From IMG/VR virus record IMGVR_UViG_3300044729_002678, positions 97,619 to 161,618 of that record: a stretch of DNA of 64,000 nucleotides; one strand, 5' to 3'. The notes below the pieces were generated by a model. That model was not told the DNA's origin and did no database searches. It worked only from the letters and a program-made list of their open reading frames with translations. Shown here one piece after another: positions 40,798 through 48,654 of the stretch. The translations under genes and the position numbers were made by a program. Source of the stretch: a virus. How positions within the stretch are numbered: position 1 is the stretch's first letter; every line of letters starts with the position of its first letter.

Positions 40798-40899
40798 GTT
40801 GACTAATATGGATTCGAACCATAATCCCCCGCCCCAGATTTCAGCCTCAGATATTTACCTACTTTCAAGGGGCAGTGTGCTCCATTACACCATAGCCAA
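40798..40899 (-). ncRNA. tRNA-like RNA with 34-nt anticodon loop
   Basis: Acceptor TTGGCTA/TAGTCAA, D stem GTGT/ACAC, a perfect 5-bp anticodon stem GCCCC/GGGGC, and T arm TATGG-TTCGAAT-CCATA. The loop is about 34 nt instead of 7 and starts TTGAAAG. Could be an intron-bearing tRNA or a member of the expanded-core RNAs. Confidence 0.6.
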
Positions 40900-40948
40900 T
40901 CGAGAGTTTCGAACCTCTCAGTCTTAGGTTAATTACTCCTAAGATTTG
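40900..40948 (-). other. T-arm-like minihelix
   Basis: Hairpin CTTAGG/CCTAAG followed by GAGAG-GTTCGAAA-CTCTC, a T-arm-like stem loop without a matching acceptor. Looks like a tRNA fragment. Confidence 0.4.
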
Positions 40949-41048
40949 TAGTCAGGACAGGATTCGAACCTGTATGTGGTAATCCTTTCAGATATTTCTC
41001 ACTTACGTTTTTGCCGTATTAGCGTCTAACCAATTCCGCCACCTGACT
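40949..41048 (-). ncRNA. tRNA-Leu-like element, 48-nt core, copy 1
   Basis: Core has TACG-GCAAAAA-CGTA, the family's best anticodon-like hairpin, but with C instead of T at position 33. Identical over 99 nt to the element at 61656. Confidence 0.78.
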
Positions 41049-41147
41049 GATTAAAAAAAAAAAGAAACAGAGGTCATCCAGTATACAGTGTGCGCCTCAC
41101 CTGATGCATCAAGGGACTGTGCGTTTGCGTTTTACTTGTTTCTTTGG
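41049..41147 (-). other. noncoding hairpin region
   Basis: AAAGAAAC pairs with GTTTCTTT across the segment, which also has the palindrome TGATGCATCA. Ends in a run of T on the minus strand; could be a small RNA or terminator between two tRNA-like elements. Confidence 0.35.
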
Positions 41148-41261
41148 TAGTCAGGACAGGATTCGAACCTGTATGAAATCATCTTTGGGTACATAAATGT
41201 ATTTCTACATTCAAGCTGACTTCTCACTTTGTTAGCGTCTAACCAATTCCGCCACCTGACT
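41148..41261 (-). ncRNA. tRNA-Leu-like element, 62-nt core
   Basis: Core contains the hairpin ATGTA-GAAA-TACAT and TGAA/TTCA closing before the T stem. Confidence 0.75.
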
Positions 41262-41272
41262 ATTTTTTTATG

Positions 41273-41343
41273 TTGTCCCCCAAGGATTCGAACCTCGATA
41301 AGCAGAATCAAAGTCTGCTGTCCTGCCGTTAGACGAGGGGACA
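41273..41343 (-). tRNA. tRNA-Gln(TTG)
   Basis: 71 nt; arm GCAGA-CTTTGAT-TCTGC; acceptor TGTCCCC/GGGGACA. Confidence 0.93.
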
Positions 41344-41405
41344 ATGGCTTTTCCAATATGTCAAAGAACGATGGTTTTTTAATGAGAACCAACTCAAGAA
41401 CAAAA

Positions 41406-41441
41406 CAAATATACTAAACAATTTTCAATTTTCCAAATTTT
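41406..41441 (-). promoter_or_regulatory. Bacteroidota-type promoter for the upstream tRNA array
   Basis: TTGG, 19 bp, TATATTTG on the minus strand: full TAnnTTTG. First downstream product is tRNA-Gln. Confidence 0.7.
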
Positions 41442-41462
41442 TAATATTATCTTTTTGTTAAG

Positions 41463-41506
41463 AAAAAAAAAGCCCGAATTTTATTGTTCGGGCTTGCTCT
41501 TTTAGA
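41463..41506 (-). terminator. intrinsic terminator
   Basis: Minus strand AGCCCGAA, short loop, TTCGGGCT, then nine T. An 8-bp stem; insulates the tRNA array from transcripts arriving from higher coordinates. Confidence 0.8.
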
Positions 41507-41516
41507 TTTGTATTTG

Positions 41517-41609
41517 TTATATACACATCCACGGCACAACCCTACCGCCAATATAGTTTACTGGTGTAAACCATATTTTATCTGATTGGAGTTGATTGTT
41601 TGAATGCAT
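41517..41609 (-). CDS. possible 30-residue peptide
   Basis: MHSNNQLQSDKIWFTPVNYI start. Very short; lies between a tRNA-like element and the terminator. Longer frame runs into the tRNA-like RNA. Confidence 0.3.
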   Translation of the reverse strand: MHSNNQLQSDKIWFTPVNYIGGRVVPWMCI

Positions 41610-41677
41610 AGTATTTATGTTTTTATTCTTACAATAAGTATATAAAAAAATTTTAAAAATATGATAATGGTTTTTAG

Positions 41678-41763
41678 TAGTCAGTACAGGATTCGAACCT
41701 GCAATTTGCAACCTTAATGATGGTAAAGGATTCGGCTAGCCATGCCTCATTACACTACTGACT
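41678..41763 (-). ncRNA. divergent tRNA-like element
   Basis: Acceptor AGTCAGT/ACTGACT and the family T arm, but a different 5' half: TAATGA pairs with TCATTA over 25 nt instead of a Leu-type D arm. Confidence 0.6.
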
Positions 41764-41780
41764 ATATTATTAGATTTAAT

Positions 41781-41960
41781 TTAATTACTATTTTCTTTTT
41801 TACGTTTTTGTTCTCGCTCCCAAAGTAAGTTTCCCACAATCACACCACATCCAATTGATGAAACGATTCGTAATACCATATTTGGTGCAAGTATTGAATA
41901 GGTTAATAATGCTGCTGATAGTAGCCACCATAAAGGGAATGGTTTAAAAAAGTTTTTCAT
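41781..41960 (-). CDS. 59-residue membrane protein
   Basis: MKNFFKPFPLWWLLSAALLT then a second hydrophobic stretch (VLRIVSSIGCGVIVGNLL) and a basic tail REQKRKKEN. Two short membrane helices. Confidence 0.55.
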   Translation of the reverse strand: MKNFFKPFPLWWLLSAALLTYSILAPNMVLRIVSSIGCGVIVGNLLWEREQKRKKENSN

Positions 41961-42040
41961 ATTATTGTTTTTTAATTTGTTTGTTTATCATCCACATCAT
42001 AAATAAATACATTGCGAATACTATAAGTACAACTAACGCG

Positions 42041-42391
42041 TTATAGGCCTAATCTTTTTAAATAAGCGGGACCATATACATCATAGGTACATCCTTCAAC
42101 AACATTACCACGCGGAATAGGAGCGGGAGCACGCCACGATGCAGCTTTCATCAAATCCGCCCTACGATATGGTTTACCATTTAGTTCACCATCCTTTCGG
42201 GCGATAAATCCCCATACACTACCATTCACATCAATTTTGTAAAACTTAGAACCCTTTGTTAATTTGATTACAGGCTCATTTAAGGATTGAAACCTTTCTT
42301 TATAATATCCCTTTAATTGTCCAGTCAAAATTTCCATAAAATCTTCAATAGTTTGACATGGGGGGGATGTTAATTGCGTAACTGATGTCAT
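42041..42391 (-). CDS. hypothetical protein
   Basis: 116 residues, basic, with a conserved-looking middle (GSKFYKIDVNGSVWGFIARKDG) suggestive of a small beta domain. 12 bp from the next gene. Below it (41976-42040) only a tiny hydrophobic frame is seen. Confidence 0.6.
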   Translation of the reverse strand: MTSVTQLTSPPCQTIEDFMEILTGQLKGYYKERFQSLNEPVIKLTKGSKFYKIDVNGSVWGFIARKDGELNGKPYRRADLMKAASWRAPAPIPRGNVVEGCTYDVYGPAYLKRLGL

Positions 42392-42403
42392 ATTTTTTTA
42401 GGA

Positions 42404-42787
42404 TTATTTGTTATACATTTTAACCATATTAACACTCACTTTATAAGTCTTACCACCACGAGTAACCAATACAGGTGATTTGGTAGATTTAGGTTTCCAA
42501 CCCGAAATCACATACTCATTACCCTGTAAGATGATTGTTTGACCAAGATTAAAGCCTGGTAATTGATATTTACCATAAGTATTAAAAGCGGATGCCTCTT
42601 TAGTCATAACCACCCCATTAGAAGCTTTAACAGCAGCTTGAACCTTATAAGTTACATTGTTTGAGGTAAAGGTAGCATTACCAACGGAAAGCTGAATACC
42701 ATATTTGGATGATACGGCGCTTAGGGCTGCGTTAATATCATCACGAAGATTCTTAACGGCGGCCCTGTCAAAAGATGTAATTTTCAT
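42404..42787 (-). CDS. hypothetical protein
   Basis: 127 residues: helical N-terminus (FDRAAVKNLRDDINAALSAV), then beta-rich FTSNNVTYKVQAAVKAS and a KOW-like end (NEYVISGWKPKSTKSPVLV). I have seen similar proteins in other large phages without function. Confidence 0.6.
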   Translation of the reverse strand: MKITSFDRAAVKNLRDDINAALSAVSSKYGIQLSVGNATFTSNNVTYKVQAAVKASNGVVMTKEASAFNTYGKYQLPGFNLGQTIILQGNEYVISGWKPKSTKSPVLVTRGGKTYKVSVNMVKMYNK

Positions 42788-42807
42788 AGTGTTTGTTTTT
42801 TTAACTT

Positions 42808-42849
42808 ACATAGTAAAGATAAGGAAGAAATAGCAAATATCCAAGCTTT
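42808..42849 (-). promoter_or_regulatory. Bacteroidota-type promoter
   Basis: TTGG, 19 bp, TATCTTTA on the minus strand, 20 bp before the 127-residue gene. Flanks (CCAAGCTTTTTATG) are repeated almost exactly at 28100. Confidence 0.7.
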
Positions 42850-43020
42850 TTATGTTAAATTATCGTTAAATTTATCCACATTTTGGGTTAAAACTGTCCA
42901 ATAAATTGGACACTTATTCAATATTTCATTTCATTTTGGTTAGGGTTTAACATTTTGGTGGTGTCAACGAAATGGTATAAAGGCTGACGATGAGTTCATA
43001 AATAAGGTAGTTAGTAGCAA

Positions 43021-43293
43021 TTATTTTTTGCTACTGTTACACCAACAATGACCAGCGTGTGTTAAAGCAATTCCATCTCTAACATTACAGCTAATATATG
43101 TATGTCCTTTATATTCAAATTCGTTTAATTCTGTCACCCGTGTAAATATTCCGCTTTCAGTTCTTACTTCACCACCTTTTGATGTAGGTTTAGCTGTAAT
43201 GTTTTCGTCTTCGCAACCGCAAAAAACAACAGCTACTAACAGCAAATAAGCAAAAGCAAAGGTGCGGTGGTAAATTGATGTTCTCGTTTTCAT
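43021..43293 (-). CDS. cassette-type lipoprotein
   Basis: 90 residues. Lipoprotein signal MKTRTSIYHRTFAFAYLLLV followed by AVVFCGC, with the lipid-anchored Cys in CGC. The mature part has four more cysteines (ISCNV, HCWC). Ends match as inverted repeats: 43219-43240 inside the signal peptide codons against 43010-43031 at the stop, 19 of 22 bases. So the first 20 residues lie outside the repeat-bounded unit and the rest inside. Confidence 0.65.
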   Translation of the reverse strand: MKTRTSIYHRTFAFAYLLLVAVVFCGCEDENITAKPTSKGGEVRTESGIFTRVTELNEFEYKGHTYISCNVRDGIALTHAGHCWCNSSKK

Positions 43294-43359
43294 ATTATGT
43301 TCTGTTTTTAAGTTAAAGTTTTCGTTTCTAAATCTTTGCCTTAGCTTATCTGCGAACCG

Positions 43360-43557
43360 TTAGCGGAAATACCTTTTGTGCATCTCAACGCATCCACAGT
43401 TAATACAAGCGTGTAATTCCTGTTCAATCTCATCTTCACTCACAGAACTTGTAAGATTAGGAGAATTACACTCATTACATACCCATTCAAAATCTCGTTT
43501 AGGTACGCCTGTGCGATATATGTCTTTTGGGTCGTGTTGATGGTCAGGTAGTTTCAT
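43360..43557 (-). CDS. small zinc-ribbon protein
   Basis: 65 residues with WVCNECNSPN and ACINCGCVE: two CxxC pairs, a zinc ribbon. Followed by CGTTAGCGG-type sequence after the stop like other cassette genes, though no matching start-side repeat was found. Confidence 0.55.
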   Translation of the reverse strand: MKLPDHQHDPKDIYRTGVPKRDFEWVCNECNSPNLTSSVSEDEIEQELHACINCGCVEMHKRYFR

Positions 43558-43574
43558 AGGTTTGGGTATTTTAT

Positions 43575-43656
43575 GTCAGGTTATAGGCTGACGCTGGGGG
43601 GCTTTTGGTAAGAGCAGAGGCTGACGATTTGTTCACGAATGAGCGAGTTATCGGCA
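43575..43656 (-). repeat. intergenic repeat family A
   Basis: Plus strand GGCTGACG twice, then TTCACGAATGAGCGAGTTA ending at the stop of the adjacent gene. Related copies at 42975-43012, 44410-44434, 45030-45075, 45365-45410, 45650-45715 and 46015-46090, always between two small genes. Confidence 0.65.
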
Positions 43657-43657
43657 A

Positions 43658-43963
43658 TTATGTGGCTTTCGGGTGTTCCCATTTTTCACGTCCGCATTTA
43701 CATTTTGTGGCTGATGAAGTTTTATTGTCCGCTTCAAAAAAGTCACATAACAGTCCGCTTCGCCCACTAACATCGGCTTGTAGCAATTCTTGGTTCAGTT
43801 CTTCGAGTAACTCTTGGAAATTAGTTTCTCCTGTTAATTGAAAGTTTATGCCACATTCAAATGCTCGTTTCATTTCATTGTATGAGTAATACATTTTCAT
43901 CTTCGTATCAAATTTAGTTGTTAATAATTCGCTTAAACGTAGGTTCGTGTTTCCGAATCCCAA
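43658..43963 (-). CDS. cassette-type hypothetical protein
   Basis: 101 residues, helical (FQELLEELNQELLQADVSG) with a C-terminal CKCGREKW zinc-binding pair. DVSG is encoded by GATGTTAGTGGG, the same junction-type sequence as in cassette genes at 55-60 kb. Confidence 0.55.
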   Translation of the reverse strand: MGFGNTNLRLSELLTTKFDTKMKMYYSYNEMKRAFECGINFQLTGETNFQELLEELNQELLQADVSGRSGLLCDFFEADNKTSSATKCKCGREKWEHPKAT

Positions 43964-44133
43964 ATCTCAGTCCATTTGAAATACTTCCAGCTATCCCTCC
44001 ATCTAAGTTTAAACTTTTCTATGATTTTTGCTTCAAAACTTCTTGCCTCTTCCAAGGTGTCAAAGTCCTCCTGAAAATCATTCATCCTATCGGGATAATA
44101 GCAATCACCTGCAAATACTAAGAATCGTTTCAT
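43933..44133 (-). CDS. hypothetical protein
   Basis: 66 residues: FLVFAGDCYYPDRMNDFQ and DTLEEARSFEAKI, an alpha/beta mini-protein. Overlaps the downstream gene by 31 bp. Confidence 0.55.
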   Translation of the reverse strand: MKRFLVFAGDCYYPDRMNDFQEDFDTLEEARSFEAKIIEKFKLRWRDSWKYFKWTEIWDSETRTYV

Positions 44134-44384
44134 TATTGAGTGTTATTTGTGTTTGTATCCAACAGGCGATTTTTTTCTGCATTTAACCAGTCTTTAGCCG
44201 ACATACCGCTATTGGCAAAATTTTTTGAATTAAGCATATCCAATGCTATTTCAATTGCGTGTAATTGATACTTTTTATCAGCAATCAATCCATCTAAATA
44301 CTCATAAAAAGCCATTTGAGCCTCATACTCTGCTTCTGCTTGTGCAGCGCATCCTGCTTCGTATTCCCATTGTTCTTGTGTCAT
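44133..44384 (-). CDS. hypothetical protein
   Basis: 83 residues, acidic, helical (QAEAEYEAQMAFYEYLDGLI). Its stop shares a base with the next start. Confidence 0.5.
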   Translation of the reverse strand: MTQEQWEYEAGCAAQAEAEYEAQMAFYEYLDGLIADKKYQLHAIEIALDMLNSKNFANSGMSAKDWLNAEKNRLLDTNTNNTQ

Positions 44385-44439
44385 TTTATTTAGGTTTTAA
44401 GGTTTGGTTGGGTTCACGAATGAGCGAGTTAGGGGCAAC

Positions 44440-45015
<576 letters not shown>

Positions 45016-45075
45016 TTAAGGTTTGGTTGGTCAGTTTATAGGCTGACGATTTGTTCACGAATGAGCGAGTTATAG

Positions 45076-45288
45076 TTAATTTAAAAGACTATCAATATCA
45101 GCCGTTGGTAGTGGCTTCAAATCGTAACTTTCATTTCTAATTCCGCTTGCTTCCAATCTATATAAGTTTCCGTCTTTGTCTTTCAATACTTTACCATCGT
45201 GTTCCCATTGGCAACCTTGAAAAACTATCGCTAACAACAAGACGGTAAAAGCAAGGGTTAATCGGTTAATTGAAAATTTCTGTTTCAT
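45076..45288 (-). CDS. cassette-type lipoprotein
   Basis: 70 residues with signal MKQKFSINRLTLAFTVLLLA, IVFQGC lipobox, then a short polar tail. The leader is closely similar to that of the lipoprotein at 43021 although the mature parts differ, and GTTAGCG sits at the same place in the leader. Confidence 0.65.
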   Translation of the reverse strand: MKQKFSINRLTLAFTVLLLAIVFQGCQWEHDGKVLKDKDGNLYRLEASGIRNESYDLKPLPTADIDSLLN

Positions 45289-45405
45289 GTGTATAGTTTT
45301 TAATTGTTTTCTTTATATGTTTTTTAAATGTGTATAGGTTTTGGGTAATTTGTGACAGGTTATAGGCTGACGATTTGTTGTAGGAAAACTTCACAAATAA
45401 GCGAG

Positions 45406-45618
45406 TTATGTGCCATTATGCTTTATTTCTTTTCCACAGTTGGTGCAATACCAATCAGTTAGGTTTTCCATCGGGAATGGTCTGCGTTTATCACAAACGC
45501 ACAACGTACCCTTCGGCAACATAACACCGTATAAAATCAATAGCTGCTTTCGCATTTCTATCAAGTCTATTTTTCCTAAGTGAAAGTTGTTCAATATTTC
45601 ATCTATTTTCTTATCCAT
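45406..45618 (-). CDS. cassette-type hypothetical protein with CxxC
   Basis: 70 residues. The leader MDKKIDEILNNFHLGKIDLI (then EMRKQLLILYGV) is fused to a small domain with CVCDKRRPF and WYCTNCGKE, a zinc ribbon. GTTATGTTGCC at the fusion (45511-45526) faces GTTATGTGCC at the stop (45405-45414), a weaker version of the cassette-end pairing. Confidence 0.6.
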   Translation of the reverse strand: MDKKIDEILNNFHLGKIDLIEMRKQLLILYGVMLPKGTLCVCDKRRPFPMENLTDWYCTNCGKEIKHNGT

Positions 45619-45711
45619 ACGCTACTGCTTTTATACGTGGAACGTTATAGGCTGACGCCGGGGGAGGTTTGGTAAGACCAGAGGCTGACGGTGGGTTCAC
45701 GAATGAGCGAG

Positions 45712-45993
45712 TTAGTGGTAATTATTATCAACCTCCCATTTATAAACCGCATTTTGATAATCATTATATTCAGATGAACTGCACCCTCTTGGGTCACTTG
45801 TATCATAAAAATCTTCTAATTGCGGTTTAGACTTCCCTTTATAACTACCGCTAACAAGCGGTTGGCTCAATTTCTCAAGTTCAGTTACATAATCAATTAA
45901 TTTGTAAAATTCATCAAGTGCCAACCCTTTTTGGTAGAAGTCAAGCTTGACGCCTCTCATCTGTGCTTTTAGGTTTTCAATTTTTGGTTTCAT
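45712..45993 (-). CDS. cassette-type hypothetical protein
   Basis: 93 residues. Leader to residue 47 (ending SQPLV), then SGSYKGKSKPQLEDFYD. End repeats: 45841-45855 against 45711-45725, 13 of 15 bases. Tail is Tyr/Asp-rich (YNDYQNAVYKWEV). Function unknown. Confidence 0.6.
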   Translation of the reverse strand: MKPKIENLKAQMRGVKLDFYQKGLALDEFYKLIDYVTELEKLSQPLVSGSYKGKSKPQLEDFYDTSDPRGCSSSEYNDYQNAVYKWEVDNNYH

Positions 45994-46096
45994 GGGTTTG
46001 GGGTTTGGTTGGTCAGCTTATAGGCTGACGCTGGGGGAGGTTTGGTAAGAGCGGAGGCTGACGATTTGTTCACGAATGAGCGAGTTAGGCGAAACA

Positions 46097-46309
46097 CTAA
46101 AAGACAAATGGCTCACCATCTATTTTTGCCTCACCGACAGAAATAATGCAGTCGCTTAGTTCAATATTTAAAAGTGGATTAGCCATTCTTATGTCGCTTC
46201 TTGCTCCAAATCTGTATTCTAACCACTCCACAATATCTACATCATCAGGGTTGCCGTTAAATTCTTTTGGCATTTCAATTTTTACATCTTTTAAATTTAG
46301 TTTTGACAT
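46097..46309 (-). CDS. hypothetical protein
   Basis: 70 residues, acidic (KIEMPKEFNGNPDDVDIVEW). Family A repeat follows its stop. Unrecognised. Confidence 0.5.
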   Translation of the reverse strand: MSKLNLKDVKIEMPKEFNGNPDDVDIVEWLEYRFGARSDIRMANPLLNIELSDCIISVGEAKIDGEPFVF

Positions 46310-46310
46310 T

Positions 46311-46505
46311 TTAATTAGTTTTTATAGTTTCAAACAACCGATACCTCCCACACGAATCGGTCAGGGTCTTGACTTGAGGCCCGAATCCGTTGGAGCGGGA
46401 TAGCACATACTCGCAGGCGTTACCCTTGGCCCGCACCTCAATCACCTTCCAAGGGCGGTCGTTGGTGCAAGCGGTCAGCAGGAGCAGAAGTAGGAATGGT
46501 CTCAT
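46311..46505 (-). CDS. small lipoprotein, GC-richer than surroundings
   Basis: 64 residues, MRPFLLLLLLTAC signal with Cys13, then a compact domain with two more Cys. The gene is clearly richer in G and C (for instance GGCCCGAATCCG) than its neighbours, suggesting recent arrival from another genome. Confidence 0.6.
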   Translation of the reverse strand: MRPFLLLLLLTACTNDRPWKVIEVRAKGNACEYVLSRSNGFGPQVKTLTDSCGRYRLFETIKTN

Positions 46506-46534
46506 AACTTAATTTTTTAGTTTTTTAATTATTA

Positions 46535-46573
46535 CATAGTAAAGATAGGGATAAAACCCCATATTTCCAAGCT
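46535..46573 (-). promoter_or_regulatory. Bacteroidota-type promoter
   Basis: TTGG, 19 bp, TATCTTTA on the minus strand, about 30 bp before the GC-rich lipoprotein gene. Confidence 0.68.
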
Positions 46574-46597
46574 TTCTGTATTAAATTTAGGTTAAAT

Positions 46598-46867
46598 TTA
46601 TTCATTTTCCATATCAATCCAATCCACATCACCATCTTCCATCATATTATTATCTTCCAATAGTGTCCAATACCGCTCTTTCCACCTATCTAATTCAACA
46701 CCATCTATGAGTTGAACTTGTCCCGTTTTTTTGGCAAGATATGCAATACCCCAATTAAGTATTTCTTCGGCCTGGTTTAGTAAACCATCTTCCAACATTA
46801 CCAATACCCGTTTATAATTTTCGGTTATGGTATCTAATTTTTTTGGTTTTCTTCCTCGCTTTTTCAT
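46598..46867 (-). CDS. AT-hook-like hypothetical protein
   Basis: 89 residues. N-terminal MKKRGRKPKK resembles an AT-hook, then helices and an acidic end (MEDGDVDWIDMENE). Could bind AT-rich DNA. Confidence 0.5.
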   Translation of the reverse strand: MKKRGRKPKKLDTITENYKRVLVMLEDGLLNQAEEILNWGIAYLAKKTGQVQLIDGVELDRWKERYWTLLEDNNMMEDGDVDWIDMENE

Positions 46868-46879
46868 ATGTATAAAATT

Positions 46880-47098
46880 TTATCGGTATAAAGTAACAAT
46901 TGACCCAAAATTAGAGTCAAATACCCTAATCAAATTTTCGTAATCACCACTCATCATTTCGTTTACGATTTCTTTGGAATTAAATCCCAATTGTTTGGAA
47001 AGATTTTGAGCAAGACCAATGAGATAAAATGCATTTCCCTGCGGCCCTGTTAAATCAACTTCAATAGCTGAATTTTTTACTTTTTGCTTAATAGCCAT
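46880..47098 (-). CDS. conserved small phage protein
   Basis: 72 residues from MAIKQKVKNS (a longer frame starts in the promoter region and is rejected). DLTGPQGNAFYLIGLAQNL and MSGDYENLIRVFDSNFG form a pattern widespread in phages of many hosts; function unknown. Confidence 0.65.
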   Translation of the reverse strand: MAIKQKVKNSAIEVDLTGPQGNAFYLIGLAQNLSKQLGFNSKEIVNEMMSGDYENLIRVFDSNFGSIVTLYR

Positions 47099-47126
47099 AA
47101 CTTTTATTTTTAGTTTTTTAATTATT

Positions 47127-47167
47127 ACATAGTAAAGATAGGTATAAAACCCCACTTTTCCAAGCTT
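47127..47167 (-). promoter_or_regulatory. Bacteroidota-type promoter
   Basis: TTGG, 19 bp, TATCTTTA on the minus strand, just before the 72-residue gene. Confidence 0.68.
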
Positions 47168-47184
47168 TCTGTATTAAATTTAGG

Positions 47185-47409
47185 TTAAATTTTATGCTTT
47201 CCAAAGGTGTAATAATCTTGAGCCTCATCATCGGCACTCATTTTCATTTCATCATCAATCCTATCACTATATTTTATCTCATTAAAGATAACGGCTATCT
47301 TGTTCTTATCTTCTTGTGTGGCATGCCCACTATCTTCAAAAATAATAAGTAACTCACAAGCACTATTTAATAATCGTTTTAAGGTTTCGCTGGTCGTTTC
47401 GCTGGTCAT
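47185..47409 (-). CDS. hypothetical protein
   Basis: 74 residues, helical and acidic (ETLKRLLNSACELLIIFED). Ends at the flank of the promoter 47127. Unrecognised. Confidence 0.5.
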   Translation of the reverse strand: MTSETTSETLKRLLNSACELLIIFEDSGHATQEDKNKIAVIFNEIKYSDRIDDEMKMSADDEAQDYYTFGKHKI

Positions 47410-47451
47410 CGTCTGTTGGTTTATTGGTTGAACAAAAGTCTTTGATGGTAG

Positions 47452-47970
47452 TTATGGTATTAGTTTGTATTTACGTCCGTTGTGTTCAATGATTTCGGGG
47501 GGGCGGTTGTCAATAATTGCACCAACTGAATCCTCAAAGTAGATGACATCGCCATTTGAATCAAATTCAGATTTAAACCAATATCCACTTGAATCTTCAC
47601 CATAGAAACGATAGTCATTTTTGTCCATAATTTCAAGGTTGCCATTGGCCTCAAAGTCCCAGTTCAGCCATTGGCCGATTGTTTGTCCGTCTTTCATGGT
47701 TAGGGTATTAGTTGATATTTTTTGCCGTTGTGTTCGATGATTTGAGGGGATGCGGTTGTCAACAATATTACCGCCTGAATTTTTAAAGTAGATAACATCG
47801 CCATTTGAATCAAATTCGGATTTAAACCAATATCCTTTTGAAGTTTCATGGTATATATCGTCGCCATTCTTGTCTTTAATTTTAAGGCTGCCATTGGTCT
47901 TGAAATTCCAGTTCAGCCATTGGCCGAGTGTTTGTCCGTCTTTCATAGGTTTAGTGTTTAGTTTCTTCAA
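47452..47970 (-). CDS. tandem-repeat hypothetical protein
   Basis: 172 residues made of two ~75-residue repeats, each with MKDGQT(L/I)GQWLNW, (K)DKN, GYWFKSEFDSNGDVIYF and DNR. Overlaps the MORN_2 gene by 20 bp. Function unknown. Confidence 0.6.
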   Translation of the reverse strand: MKKLNTKPMKDGQTLGQWLNWNFKTNGSLKIKDKNGDDIYHETSKGYWFKSEFDSNGDVIYFKNSGGNIVDNRIPSNHRTQRQKISTNTLTMKDGQTIGQWLNWDFEANGNLEIMDKNDYRFYGEDSSGYWFKSEFDSNGDVIYFEDSVGAIIDNRPPEIIEHNGRKYKLIP

Positions 47971-48304
47971 TTAGTTCTCCGTCTTTCCAATGACGGGTTT
48001 TGGTAATGTTTCCCTGTTCATCAAATTCCTCCTCAATTCCATCCGCCTTACCTTCTTTGTATGGGGTTCTCCAATGGATTTTTCCGTTTTCATAGAACAT
48101 CTCCTCAATTCCATCCTCCTTACCTCCTTTGTATGAGGTTCTCAAATGGATGTTTCCGTTTTCATAGAACCACTCCCAAATACCTTCTTCTTGCTCTTTT
48201 GAGTTTAGTTGTCCTTTGACCCATATATTTCCGTTGGGGTAATATTCAATGTAGGGTGTGAGTTCGTTGGTCATAGGTTTAGTGTTTAGATTGTTATGTG
48301 CCAT
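47951..48304 (-). CDS. MORN_2 repeat protein, near-copy of the 24559 gene
   Basis: 117 residues from MAHNNLNTKPMTNELTP. Same C-terminal half at near DNA identity as the 24559 gene; middle repeats have drifted. Probably a duplication by recombination 23 kb apart. Confidence 0.68.
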   Translation of the reverse strand: MAHNNLNTKPMTNELTPYIEYYPNGNIWVKGQLNSKEQEEGIWEWFYENGNIHLRTSYKGGKEDGIEEMFYENGKIHWRTPYKEGKADGIEEEFDEQGNITKTRHWKDGELIEETKH

Positions 48305-48305
48305 T

Positions 48306-48503
48306 TTAGTGAACACAATTCCGAAGATTCCACTCTTGAAGGTCAATGTACTTATCATAGGTACACTCTTGACCACTTTCAATCTCATAAATTTGATTAT
48401 CAAAAGCGTCTATTTTATCTTGTTTTACAATCCATTCTTTATACTCGTCAAGAGTGTTGAAGCCAAACATTTGACCTTTCTGATTATTTACTACTATTAT
48501 CAT
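48306..48503 (-). CDS. hypothetical protein
   Basis: 65 residues: MIIVVNNQKGQMFGFNTLDE start, acidic, one Cys pair. 1 bp before the MORN_2 gene start. Confidence 0.5.
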   Translation of the reverse strand: MIIVVNNQKGQMFGFNTLDEYKEWIVKQDKIDAFDNQIYEIESGQECTYDKYIDLQEWNLRNCVH

Positions 48504-48523
48504 AATTTTTGAATTAATTTGGT

Positions 48524-48649
48524 TTATTGGTTGAACAAAAGTGCGTAAATGAATCTGCCGAAGAAAATTACACTAAGCACTACTGCTAACGTTGTAAATC
48601 CATACTCAAGTATAGTTACAACTAAATGGTTATTGGTTTTTGGTTTCAT
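48524..48649 (-). CDS. 41-residue membrane peptide
   Basis: MKPKTNNHLVVTILEYGFTT then LAVVLSVIFFGRFIYALLF, one or two membrane helices. Confidence 0.5.
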   Translation of the reverse strand: MKPKTNNHLVVTILEYGFTTLAVVLSVIFFGRFIYALLFNQ

Positions 48650-48654
48650 AACTT

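Noticed and set aside
41132-41392. 86-residue ORF over tRNA-Gln and a tRNA-like element
   Set aside because: Covers RNA genes completely and has no protein-like composition.
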